Made by a program: the position numbers and the translations under genes. From JAXGVG01 sp040773965 (GTDB taxonomy: Bacteria; Pseudomonadota; Alphaproteobacteria; UBA9219), in NCBI GenBank assembly GCA_040773965.1, contig JAXGVG010000012.1:1-22721 (forward strand): 22,721 bases of DNA, given 5' to 3'. Each line of letters opens with the position of its first letter. Within the stretch, counting starts at the first letter, position 1. Shown here in pieces: positions 7,542 through 14,499 of the stretch. Below the pieces are notes generated by a model. The model was not told where the DNA came from and searched no databases. It saw only the letters and a program-made list of their open reading frames with translations.

Positions 7542-8363
7542 ATGACGAGCGCCAAAAGGAAAATTGCGAAAAAAAGCCCTCCGCCGGTTAAAAAAGCGGC
7601 GCGTTTCAGGCCCAAAATCGCGGTGTGGAAATTCTCCTCGTGCGACGGCTGCCAGTTAAGTTTGCTCGACTGCGAGGAAGAACTTCTCGACGTCGTGGGC
7701 GCGATCGAAATCGGCTATTTTCTCGAGGCGACGCGTGCCGTGATTGCGGGGCCTTACGACGTGTCGCTGGTCGAGGGTTCGGTGACAACGCCGCACGACA
7801 TCGAACGGCTGAAAAAAATTCGCGCCCAGTCCAAAATCGTCGTGGCCATCGGGGCCTGCGCGACGTCCGGCGGCATTCAGGCCCTGAAGAATTTCGCCGA
7901 CGTTGAGGAATATACGCGCGCGGTTTACGCGCATCCCGAATACATCCATACGCTGAAAACGTCGACTCCCGTCGCGGACCACATTCAGGTGGATTTTGAG
8001 CTGCGCGGCTGTCCCATCAACAAATGGCAGCTTGTCGAGGTCATCAACGCCCTGATCAACGGACGCGCGCCCAATGTCCCGCATTACAGCCAGTGCGTCG
8101 AATGCAAGCGCGCGGGGACCGTGTGCGTCATGGTGTCGCGCGGCATTCCCTGCCTTGGGCCCGTGACGCATGCCGGGTGCGGCAATCTGTGCCCGGCTTC
8201 GGACCGGGGGTGCTACGGGTGTTTCGGCCCGATGGAGACGCCGAACACCGAAAGCCTCAGCAAACAGCTGTCGAAGGTGGGCATGGACAGGCGAAGCATT
8301 CGCGACTTCTACCGCAGCTATAACGCGAACGCCGAGGCTTTCCGCAAAGCGGGCGAAGGCTGA
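7542..8363 (+). CDS. hydD: [NiFe] hydrogenase small (delta) subunit
   Basis: A 273-residue soluble small subunit without a Tat signal, as in group 3 enzymes. FSSCDGCQLSLLDCEEELLD gives the proximal-cluster cysteines (Cys34, Cys37). GACATSGGIQAL and ELRGCPINKWQL supply the remaining proximal cluster ligands. The C-terminal part has SQCVECKRAGTVCV, then GIPCLGPVTHAGCGNLCP and RGCYGCFGPME for the further clusters. It carries electrons from the NiFe site to HydB. The ATG lies 1 nt after the hydG stop, with AGGAG inside the hydG end. A Lys/Pro-rich stretch (residues 5-25) precedes the conserved core. Confidence 0.94.
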   Translation: MTSAKRKIAKKSPPPVKKAARFRPKIAVWKFSSCDGCQLSLLDCEEELLDVVGAIEIGYFLEATRAVIAGPYDVSLVEGSVTTPHDIERLKKIRAQSKIVVAIGACATSGGIQALKNFADVEEYTRAVYAHPEYIHTLKTSTPVADHIQVDFELRGCPINKWQLVEVINALINGRAPNVPHYSQCVECKRAGTVCVMVSRGIPCLGPVTHAGCGNLCPASDRGCYGCFGPMETPNTESLSKQLSKVGMDRRSIRDFYRSYNANAEAFRKAGEG

Positions 8364-8383
8364 TTGAAGGAAGGGAACAGGAC

Positions 8384-9739
8384 ATGACGGCCAAGATCAA
8401 AAATACCAAAGCCGCGAAACCGGTCGCAAAGAAAGCGGCGGTCAAAGGCACGCGTGTCATTAAGGTGGATGAGCTGTCGCGCGTGGAAGGCGAGGGCGCC
8501 CTGACCGTTCGCGTCAAGGACGGCGAAATTCAGGAAATCAAGTTCCGTATTTTCGAGCCGCCGCGTTTCTTCGAAGCTTTTTTGCGGGGCCGCAGCTATG
8601 CCGAAGCGCCGGACATTACGGCACGTATCTGCGGTATTTGCCCGGTGGCGTACCTGATGGGCGCCGAGCAGGCGATGGAACAGGCTCTGGGCATCCGGAT
8701 CACGAAGCCGATCCGCGATCTGCGCCGAATCCTGTATTGCGGTGAATGGATCGAAAGCCATGTGTTGCACGCGGCCATGCTTCATGCGCCGGATTTTCTG
8801 GGGTTGGACGACATTCTCCAGCTGGCCGCGAAAAACAGGGAAGTGGTGGAAAAGGCGCTTAAGCTCAAAAAGCTCGGCAACGACATTCTTGAAGTTATCG
8901 GGGGAGGCCGGGCCATTCATCCGGTCAACACGCGCGTTGGTGGTTTCTACAAAATCCCCGACAAGAAAGCGTTGAAGGCCCTGATCGATCCCCTGAAATG
9001 GGGCATCGAGGCGTCCGTGGAGATAACCAAACTTTTTGGCACGTTCGACTTTCCGGATTATGAATACGATTACCATAGCGTCTCGCTTCATCACCCGGAC
9101 GAATACGCGATTGTTGAAGGCCGCATCGTCAGCAACCGTGGGATCGACATTCCTGTCGGCGAATTTTTCGACCACTTCTATGAGGAGCATGTCGAACACT
9201 CCAACGCGTTGCACGGGCGAACCGTGAAGGACAAAAAGCCTTACCTCGTGGGGCCGAACGCGCGCTACAACAACAACTACAAGCAATTGACCAAACTTGC
9301 CAAATCGGTGGCGAAGGACGTCGGCCTGGGGCCTGTTTGCAACAACCCCTATCAAAGCATTCTCGTGCGCATGATTGAGACTCTTTACGCTTGTGAAGAG
9401 GCCTTGCGTCTTATCCAGGATTACGAGGAGCCGGATCGTCCTTTTATCGAGGCGGAGGTTAAGGCAAGCGAGGGCGCGGGCTGCACCGAAGCGCCGCGCG
9501 GCATTTGCGTGCATCGTTACAAAATCGACAACCGGGGGCTTATACTGTACGCCAACATCGTGCCGCCTACGGCCCAAAATTGTCCCCAAATCGAACGCGA
9601 TTTGCTCGGAGTCGTCCGGGAAAACCTTGGCATGGACGATGAATCGCTCAAGCTGCGCTGCGAACAGACGATCCGCAATTACGATCCTTGCATCTCCTGT
9701 TCCGCCCACTTCCTCAAGCTGACGATGATCCGGGAATAG
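8384..9739 (+). CDS. hydA: [NiFe] hydrogenase large (alpha) subunit, group 3b-like
   Basis: A 451-residue catalytic subunit. The nickel ligands are in RICGICPVAYLMGAEQAMEQ (Arg81 onward) and in DPCISCSAH (residues 434-442). After His442 a nine-residue tail, FLKLTMIRE, remains; this is the peptide normally removed by the maturation protease after nickel insertion, and the protease gene follows directly. The subunit order beta-gamma-delta-alpha and the flavin subunit place it with bidirectional NADP-linked group 3b enzymes; subgroup is inferred, not computed. The N-terminus is extended by about 25 residues rich in Lys and Ala (MTAKIKNTKAAKPVAKKAAV) before the family start VIKVDELSRVEGEGAL. Confidence 0.95.
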   Translation: MTAKIKNTKAAKPVAKKAAVKGTRVIKVDELSRVEGEGALTVRVKDGEIQEIKFRIFEPPRFFEAFLRGRSYAEAPDITARICGICPVAYLMGAEQAMEQALGIRITKPIRDLRRILYCGEWIESHVLHAAMLHAPDFLGLDDILQLAAKNREVVEKALKLKKLGNDILEVIGGGRAIHPVNTRVGGFYKIPDKKALKALIDPLKWGIEASVEITKLFGTFDFPDYEYDYHSVSLHHPDEYAIVEGRIVSNRGIDIPVGEFFDHFYEEHVEHSNALHGRTVKDKKPYLVGPNARYNNNYKQLTKLAKSVAKDVGLGPVCNNPYQSILVRMIETLYACEEALRLIQDYEEPDRPFIEAEVKASEGAGCTEAPRGICVHRYKIDNRGLILYANIVPPTAQNCPQIERDLLGVVRENLGMDDESLKLRCEQTIRNYDPCISCSAHFLKLTMIRE

Positions 9740-9748
9740 GGTTGGGGC

Positions 9749-10216
9749 TTGGCTGCGAGGTTTCTCTTTCTCGGCATTGGCAATCCCCATCGCGGCGACG
9801 ATGCGGCGGGTCCGCGTCTGGCCGAAAGGCTTAGGGAAAACAAAACGCTGAAAAGCCTCCATGTGGACATTGTGGATCACGGCGGCGAGGGCGTGTCGCT
9901 CATGGACCTTTGGGAAGGCGCGCAAAAGACCGTTATTGTCGATGCCATGAAGTCCGGCGCGGCCGTGGGGACGGTGAAGCGTTTCGATGCGAATGTTGAT
10001 CGCCTCGGGGGCGGGACGTTTCATTATTCCAGCCATCTCTTCAGTCTTGCCGAGGCGGTGGAGTTGGCAAGGCAGTTGAACAGGCTCCCGCAAGAGCTTG
10101 TCGTTTATGGCATTGAAGGCCGCGCGTTCGAATTCGGCGCGCCGCTGTCGCCGGAAGTCGAAGCCGCGCTTGCGGAGGTAGAGGTTCGGATCGAGCGCGA
10201 GTTTGCCGATGCATGA
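9749..10216 (+). CDS. Hydrogenase maturation protease (HyaD/HybD/HoxW type)
   Basis: A 155-residue endopeptidase that clips the C-terminal tail of the large subunit once nickel is in place. The N-terminal motif FLFLGIGNPHRGDDAAGPRL contains the catalytic-site GxGNxxxxDD pattern with its acidic nickel-sensing residues. VDIVDHGGEGVSLMDLWEGA and VIVDAMKSG follow the family layout, and the conserved His appears in FHYSSHLFSLAEAVELARQL. The start is TTG at 9749; no ATG or GTG precedes the conserved motif in frame, and GGG-rich sequence lies just upstream. It begins 9 bp after hydA and its end overlaps the hypA-like start by 8 bp. Confidence 0.9.
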   Translation: MAARFLFLGIGNPHRGDDAAGPRLAERLRENKTLKSLHVDIVDHGGEGVSLMDLWEGAQKTVIVDAMKSGAAVGTVKRFDANVDRLGGGTFHYSSHLFSLAEAVELARQLNRLPQELVVYGIEGRAFEFGAPLSPEVEAALAEVEVRIEREFADA

Positions 10217-10454
10217 AATGTCGCTCTGCGAAAGCGTCCTTCGCATCATTGAAAAACAGGCTGAAAAAGAAAAGTTTCAGCGCGTCGTGAAGGTGAAAAT
10301 CCTGATCGGCGAACATTCCGGCGCCAGCCAGGAATCCATGGCCTTCTGCTTCCCCTTTGTGACGAAAGGAACCGTGGCGGAGGGCGCCGCGCTCGAGTTT
10401 GTGCGGACGGAAGGACGGGAACTTAAGGTCGATGAGGTGGAGGTGGGTTTTTAG
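10209..10454 (+). CDS. hypA: HypA-like nickel metallochaperone lacking the zinc domain
   Basis: An 81-residue protein; usual HypA is about 113-118. The start ATG 10209 gives MHEMSLCESVLRIIEKQAEK, with His2 and Glu3, the nickel-binding N-terminus of HypA. The fold continues with VVKVKILIGEHSGASQESM and FCFPFVTKGTVAEGAALEF. There the family normally inserts a zinc loop of about 30 residues with two CxxC pairs; here the sequence passes straight into GRELKVDEVEV, which matches the final strand of HypA. The only cysteines are Cys7 and Cys47, so no zinc site exists. No CxxC codons occur downstream of the stop, so a simple frameshift is not the cause. HypA normally delivers nickel with HypB; hypB-F are not in the window. 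Confidence 0.85.
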   Translation: MHEMSLCESVLRIIEKQAEKEKFQRVVKVKILIGEHSGASQESMAFCFPFVTKGTVAEGAALEFVRTEGRELKVDEVEVGF

Positions 10455-10499
10455 GAAAGCCCAAAACGATGAGGGAATATACGTATGATAGATAGATGA

Positions 10500-11480
10500 T
10501 TAACGAGCGCAATCACGATTATACTGTTTTCTGAAATGCATCATCATATAAGCATGGGGGTGCGAACGCCAACTCAGATCCTGGCGGCAGAGAAGATGCA
10601 AACCGGCGCGGCTGGCGGCGTCAATTAAGGCACAGTCGCTCCAAAAAGTGTCCTTGAGGGATATGCTCTTTTCCACTCCGTTTCCGTTGAAGGCCTTAAA
10701 TACAACTTTCATTTGTTCCCCGTCTTTAAGCGGGTATGGGGGCAGCGAGGAAAGAGGAACAAATCCGTCTTTATCGGCCAGGAACTTAAGTGAGGATGCC
10801 ATTGACCGGATGTTGTCAGGGACATTGTCTTTGTGAACCTTGTTTTGAAAGTGTTCCGGAGTGTTGCGGATATAGTCCGATGGACATCCGACCAATATTG
10901 CCTCGCCGCGAGAATCAAGCATTGAGGCAATTATGCCAAAGAAATTTGTTTGTAATTCCGTTAAGTCTTCAAAATGGTAATGAACGTGAAGGGCGGCGAC
11001 AAAACTGCATTTTCCCTTTATTTCCTCGGGAGTTTCCGAAAAATACCTTACTTTTCCCGAGTTGATTAGATCGCTGTTGACTTCAAGAGTTTTGCGAAAA
11101 GCAATTTGCAACATGCTTTCGGAAGTGTCGATTCCATACACAGTGTTGAAACCAAGATCATGCAAACGCGGCGTTAGCCAGCCGGTTCCGCACCCGAAAT
11201 CGACGGCAATTTTTTGTTGGGTTACGGTTTCATTCCTATTATTCGTGAGGCGGCTAGCATTAAGAGATCCGGCCAGATAACCGAAAAAAAGTTCCGGACG
11301 TCCTGTGCTGTTGTTGAACTCATCGAAAAATTCGGCAACTTCGCGCGCCTCATACTGGCGTTGGTGGGGAGAGAGCGCACGCACCCGGGCGCGCGAAGAA
11401 GAGCCGGGCGGCTGCCTCTTGCGGGCCAACATGCCGGGCGGAATACCGGCACCGTTTGATGCTACCTGTGTATCAACCAT
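10500..11480 (-). CDS. Class I SAM-dependent methyltransferase
   Basis: A 326-residue protein with the SAM motif I KIAVDFGCGTGWLTPRL and the following acidic residue in VYGIDTSESMLQIA. SFVAALHVHYHFEDL and RGEAILVGCPSDY correspond to later Rossmann strands. The methyl acceptor cannot be inferred. The first 40 residues are Arg/Pro-rich and GC-rich, while the rest is clearly more AT-rich than the hydrogenase genes, which hints at separate ancestry. It converges with the hydrogenase operon: the two stops are 45 bp apart, and I see no convincing terminator between them. Confidence 0.8.
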   Translation of the reverse strand: MVDTQVASNGAGIPPGMLARKRQPPGSSSRARVRALSPHQRQYEAREVAEFFDEFNNSTGRPELFFGYLAGSLNASRLTNNRNETVTQQKIAVDFGCGTGWLTPRLHDLGFNTVYGIDTSESMLQIAFRKTLEVNSDLINSGKVRYFSETPEEIKGKCSFVAALHVHYHFEDLTELQTNFFGIIASMLDSRGEAILVGCPSDYIRNTPEHFQNKVHKDNVPDNIRSMASSLKFLADKDGFVPLSSLPPYPLKDGEQMKVVFKAFNGNGVEKSISLKDTFWSDCALIDAASRAGLHLLCRQDLSWRSHPHAYMMMHFRKQYNRDCAR

Positions 11481-11528
11481 TATCCCGGCCTATGATCTTT
11501 CTTTTCTCCGTTTAGCAAAAACAAATAA

Positions 11529-12179
11529 TTAAACGCCTTTAACTTCCTTTGATATTTTCCACATCGCCAGAAATTGTCCACGATAAGCGTCAGCAACGAC
11601 TTGCGATTTAATCGCGACCACTTTAGGAAAATGCGATCCCTCGCCATATATTATAAAATCAAAACGGTTTCCATAAACGCTAAAAGGAATGGCATATGAA
11701 ACCTGGGGCATCCGTCTGTATTCAATATAATCTGTCATAAAAGTATCATTGTTTTCAACAACAAGAGTCTTAAAATCCAGATCGGGCAATTTTGCCATTC
11801 TCTCTAAATGAACAGAGGCATAATCTCCCAAAGCCTCTATAAACTCCTTATCGTTATTGCCAAAAATATAAATATGACGCGCATCAGGGTTTTTCAGAAG
11901 TATTTGATATACATCATCTGCATAGCGCTTGAAGTCATCACGTCCTTCATAATTAATAATTGGATTGTACCGTCGACGGACGCCTTCATCCTCGGCAAAC
12001 TCAACTCCATGATTGCCAAACGCCTTCTCGATCGCGGCTGCCGTCGCTTCTTGCGGCTTGAACGTGCCGTGTTCGATATTCTTGATCGTCTCCGGCGACA
12101 CGCCCGCAGCCTTTGCCAGTTCGGCCCGCGTCCAATCCAGCAATCCTCGTGCAGCTCTCAATTGTCCGGCAGTAAGCAT
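11529..12179 (-). CDS. XRE-family helix-turn-helix regulator with a C-terminal domain of unknown type
   Basis: A 216-residue protein. Residues 1-50 form a Cro/CI-type HTH: MLTAGQLRAARGLLDWTRAE, then LAKAAGVSPETIKNIEHGTF. This N-terminus is typical of short XRE regulators in alphaproteobacteria and fixes the start. The remaining 160 residues contain a Tyr-rich region, YNPIINYEGRDDFKRYADDV, and FDFIIYGEGSHFPKVVAI; I do not recognise it as a known sensor domain. An inverted repeat upstream (12203-12230) could be its own operator. Composition is AT-rich, like the neighbouring methyltransferase. Confidence 0.82.
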   Translation of the reverse strand: MLTAGQLRAARGLLDWTRAELAKAAGVSPETIKNIEHGTFKPQEATAAAIEKAFGNHGVEFAEDEGVRRRYNPIINYEGRDDFKRYADDVYQILLKNPDARHIYIFGNNDKEFIEALGDYASVHLERMAKLPDLDFKTLVVENNDTFMTDYIEYRRMPQVSYAIPFSVYGNRFDFIIYGEGSHFPKVVAIKSQVVADAYRGQFLAMWKISKEVKGV

Positions 12180-12523
12180 CTATTATACAACCTTTTCGCG
12201 ACGTTCTGAACAACCACGCATGGTCAGAACTTAACGTTTTTGGGTTATCCCCATCAAGCAAACTTACGGTTTCATAGCTCTTTTTGACTATTTTAGTCGC
12301 TTTATAGCGGGGTCGTTGTTGATGCGGAATGGTAATTTTCATATAGGGCAAAAGAAAGATGTGCGCAACTAAAAAAAGGTATTTACTTACCCTTCAGGGG
12401 TATGTATAAGGAGGCTAAGGGGTTAGGGCCGTTAAGCATATTGCCAAGCAATTTATTTTCAAAAGCAACCCCCGGGTATTTCGACATAAAAAAGACTATA
12501 TTGGCCGCAAAAGGATTTAAGGG
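12180..12523. other. Gene-free stretch upstream of the XRE gene and the small protein gene
   Basis: About 344 bp between divergent genes. It holds the inverted repeat at 12203-12230 and AT-rich tracts. A minus-strand frame starting MKITIPHQQRPRYKATKIVK (ATG near 12342) is open into the XRE gene, but it has no SD and overlaps the HTH; I do not call it. AAAAGGATTTAAGGG just before 12524 is the ribosome binding region of the next gene. Confidence 0.4.
12203..12230. promoter_or_regulatory. Inverted repeat, candidate operator of the XRE regulator
   Basis: GTTCTGA-N14-TCAGAAC is a perfect 7-bp inverted repeat, about 24 bp upstream of the XRE start codon. Its spacing (21 bp centre to centre of the arms, two helical turns) suits a dimeric repressor, and XRE regulators are often autoregulated. 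Confidence 0.5.
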
Positions 12524-12838
12524 ATGAACAAGACTCCGCCCAAGCCGCCTGCCTCGAATTCGTCCGACGCCGTTCCGGAATCCGGCAGCGAAGCCATTCG
12601 CCAATGGATGAAAGGCGATTCGGCGCCCGTCCAGCTTTTGAACCCGCTTGAGATGACGTCGCTTACGGCCCTTGTCGCCTATGTGGCGCATATCACCGGA
12701 CAGACCGAGTTCCGCGTCGAGCGCCAGTTCGCGGACCGCTTCAACATCCCGAATGTCAAATGCCTGCCCGCCGAGAAGTACGACGACGCCATCCGCTACC
12801 TCGTCGATCAGGTTCCCCCCGCGACGCCGGCGTCGTAA
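12524..12838 (+). CDS. Small protein of unknown function
   Basis: A 104-residue protein starting MNKTPPKPPASNSSD, with AGGA about 9 nt before the ATG. The first 30 residues are Pro/Ser-rich and probably disordered. The rest is a compact segment, LNPLEMTSLTALVAYVAHIT, followed by FRVERQFADRFNIPNVKCLP and EKYDDAIRYLVDQVP. Composition and codon use match the host genes around it, so it looks like a genuine chromosomal gene. No catalytic motif or membrane segment is visible, and I do not recognise the family. Confidence 0.7.
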   Translation: MNKTPPKPPASNSSDAVPESGSEAIRQWMKGDSAPVQLLNPLEMTSLTALVAYVAHITGQTEFRVERQFADRFNIPNVKCLPAEKYDDAIRYLVDQVPPATPAS

Positions 12839-12939
12839 GCCTTTTTTTTCCGTTGGAAAGATACGCGCGATAGAATAAACGGAAAGGCATGAGCCTTCCG
12901 GTCGGAGGGCCCTTTTCGCTTTCGGGAGAGGAGGCGGCG

Positions 12940-13899
12940 TTGGAATCGATAGGCGCGTGGTGGATGTGGGCGGCGTTCGCGGGCATCGTGCTCGCCATGC
13001 TCGCCGTAGACCTTTTCGCCGCCGGAGGCGGGAAAAAGCGCCGCATATCCATGAAGGAAGCGGCGTTCTGGTCCGTCACATGGGTGGGGGCGGCCCTTCT
13101 TTTCGCGGGCGGGCTTTGGTGGCATCTCGACGGCGCGTTCGGCCGCGAGTTCGCGAACGAAAAAACAATCGCTTACCTGACGGGCTATGTGGTCGAGAAG
13201 GCGCTTGCCGTCGACAACGTTTTTGTCTGGATGACGATTTTCGGATACTTCGCGATACCGCTGGAGCTACAGCGCCGCGTTCTGCTGTATGGCGTCGCGG
13301 GCGCCGTCATATTGCGCACCGTGATGATCTTTTCCGGAAGCTGGCTGATCGCCGAGTTTCACTGGTTGCTTTACGTCTTTGGCGCTTTTCTCGCCTTCAC
13401 GGGAATCAAGATGGCGTGGCTGGCCGAACACGATATGGACATCGCGAATAATCCCGTTGTCCGATGGATCGGCAGACGGTATCCGGTCACCGAAGGGCTG
13501 GAGGGCGAGCGCTTTTTCGTCGTGCGCGGCGGCACGCGGATGGCGACGCCCCTTTTTCTCGCGCTGGTGATGGTGGAAATTTCGGACGTGATCTTCGCCG
13601 TCGACAGCATCCCGGCCATTTTTGCCATCACGACCGATCCCTTTATCGTTTTGACGTCGAATTTGTTCGCGATCCTCGGCCTAAGGTCCATGTATTTTCT
13701 CGTCGCGGGCCTCAGCGACCGCTTTTCGCTGCTCAAGTACGGACTGGCGGCCATACTGACGTTCGTCGGCGTGAAAATGCTTATCGCCGATTGGATCAAA
13801 ATACCCGTTTCGATCTCGCTGGTGGCGATCATGGCGATCCTTGCCGTTGCGATTGCGGCCAGTTTGATGAAGGCGGCGCGCGGCAAGGCGGCGCCGTAA
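12940..13899 (+). CDS. TerC/Alx-family integral membrane protein
   Basis: I prefer the TTG at 12940, which gives a 319-residue protein starting MESIGAWWMWAAFAGIVLAM, because TerC proteins start just like this and GGAGAGGAGG lies 5 nt upstream. The ATG at 12889 (336 residues) adds MSLPVGGPFSLSGEEAA, which has no family match and a poorly spaced SD. Several hydrophobic helices carry the TerC acidic motifs: AFAGIVLAMLAVDLF, VEKALAVDNVFVWMTIF, and VMVEISDVIFAVDSIPAIFA. Family members (TerC, Alx, MeeF-like) move metal ions, with manganese export shown for Alx, or support tellurite resistance. The stop lies 4 bp before the first CRISPR repeat. Confidence 0.9.
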   Translation: MESIGAWWMWAAFAGIVLAMLAVDLFAAGGGKKRRISMKEAAFWSVTWVGAALLFAGGLWWHLDGAFGREFANEKTIAYLTGYVVEKALAVDNVFVWMTIFGYFAIPLELQRRVLLYGVAGAVILRTVMIFSGSWLIAEFHWLLYVFGAFLAFTGIKMAWLAEHDMDIANNPVVRWIGRRYPVTEGLEGERFFVVRGGTRMATPLFLALVMVEISDVIFAVDSIPAIFAITTDPFIVLTSNLFAILGLRSMYFLVAGLSDRFSLLKYGLAAILTFVGVKMLIADWIKIPVSISLVAIMAILAVAIAASLMKAARGKAAP

Positions 13900-13903
13900 A
13901 GCG

Positions 13904-14137
13904 GTGGCGGTTTGCGGCCGTTTCCAGATTTGCTATACTTATAAAAAGCGGGCGCGCAGATTCTTCGACGCTGCGGTTTGCGGCCGTTTCCAGATTTGCT
14001 ATACTCTAACCCCGGAGGAGTAACCAGCCATGACAGCTGCGGTTTGCGGCCGTTTCCAGATTTGCTATACTCAAGATTGAAAGTGTGTTTCGGGCTTCTC
14101 AGCTGCGGTTTGCGGCCGTTTCCAGATTTGCTATACT
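13904..14137 (+). CRISPR. Short CRISPR array, type II-C-like repeats (4 repeats, 3 spacers)
   Basis: Repeats of 36 nt lie at 13904-13939, 13970-14005, 14036-14071 and 14102-14137, separated by spacers of exactly 30 nt. The last three repeats are identical: they begin GCTGCGGTTTGCGG and end AGATTTGCTATACT. The first has GTGGCGG in place of GCTGCGG, so it is the degenerate terminal copy. Repeat length, 30-nt spacers and general sequence resemble type II-C arrays of alphaproteobacteria. Each repeat ends in TTGCTATACT, an extended -10 promoter (TGnTATACT), as in Neisseria II-C repeats, so rightward crRNA transcription from each repeat is likely. No cas gene, leader or anti-repeat is present in the window. 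The array is squeezed between terC (4 bp) and a phage ORF that overlaps the last repeat. Confidence 0.92.
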
Positions 14138-14359
14138 AAAAGCTAGTGAATGAAGTTCAGGTGTTGCGGCTAGGGCTGCGGTGGCAATGCGCCAAACAGA
14201 ACTTAATTGCGCCGCGTTACCGCCAATAATCTCGTGATGCTTTTTTATATTTTCCAGCGCCTCCCTTAGCGTTTTTACCTGCTCTTTTAGTTGTCGGTTT
14301 TCTGCGGTTTGAGATTCTGACACCTCTTGCCAGTATTCAAGGCTTCCATGTTCGCTCAT
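14099..14359 (-). CDS. Small phage protein whose C-terminus is encoded by a CRISPR repeat
   Basis: An 86-residue ORF starting MSEHGSLEYWQEVSESQTAE, with a coiled-coil-like stretch (QLKEQVKTLREALENIKKHH) and the phage-protein pattern GGNAAQLSSVWRIATAALAA. The last 12 or so residues (SIANLETAANRS) are simply the last CRISPR repeat read backwards, and the stop lies at the edge of spacer 3. The natural C-terminus therefore seems to have been lost at a junction near 14138. The start overlaps the stop of the gene at 14356-14499 (ATGA). Function is unknown; such proteins are common in phage early regions. Confidence 0.65.
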   Translation of the reverse strand: MSEHGSLEYWQEVSESQTAENRQLKEQVKTLREALENIKKHHEIIGGNAAQLSSVWRIATAALAATPELHSLAFSIANLETAANRS

Positions 14360-14499
14360 GTTTTCCTCTTGTGCTTTAGAATGAAAGCCTTGACCTTTTC
14401 GATAAGGCTAATAGGAATACGCATGACCTTTGTTGGCTCACCCCATGGGCCTGTGCCTATAGGCCTTCCAGCGCCGGGGCGTTTTCCTCCTCTGGTCAT
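14356..14499 (-). CDS. 47-residue basic phage protein with a GGKRPGAGRP N-terminus
   Basis: The protein starts MTRGGKRPGAGRPIGTG and continues TKVMRIPISLIEKVKAFI, then ends in basic LKHKRKT. GGxRxGAGRP heads followed by a short strand-helix (VMRIPISLIEKV) are frequent in phage and plasmid proteins and resemble a ribbon-helix-helix half. It overlaps both neighbours by ATGA, which supports translation. DNA binding is only a guess. Confidence 0.6.
   Translation of the reverse strand: MTRGGKRPGAGRPIGTGPWGEPTKVMRIPISLIEKVKAFILKHKRKT

Noticed and set aside
8318..10249. Long minus-strand open frame of 643 codons opposite the hydrogenase large subunit and protease genes
   Set aside because: It mirrors the strongly conserved plus-strand genes, shows no family motifs and is a known effect of GC-rich codon use. 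The same holds for the 467-codon frame at 5271-6674 and the 333-codon frame at 6614-7615.
12182..12187. Perfect TATAAT on the minus strand just before the XRE start
   Set aside because: It ends only two bases before the ATG, so the transcript would begin inside the gene; the -35 region is also poor. Probably chance in AT-rich DNA.
12383..12691. 102-codon minus-strand frame opposite the small protein at 12524
   Set aside because: The plus-strand gene has a ribosome site and host-like codon use; the minus frame is low-complexity basic sequence without a start signal.
13940..14101. Self-targeting by the three spacers against the adjacent phage segment
   Set aside because: I could not find any spacer sequence elsewhere in the window by reading; a full genome search would be needed to settle it.
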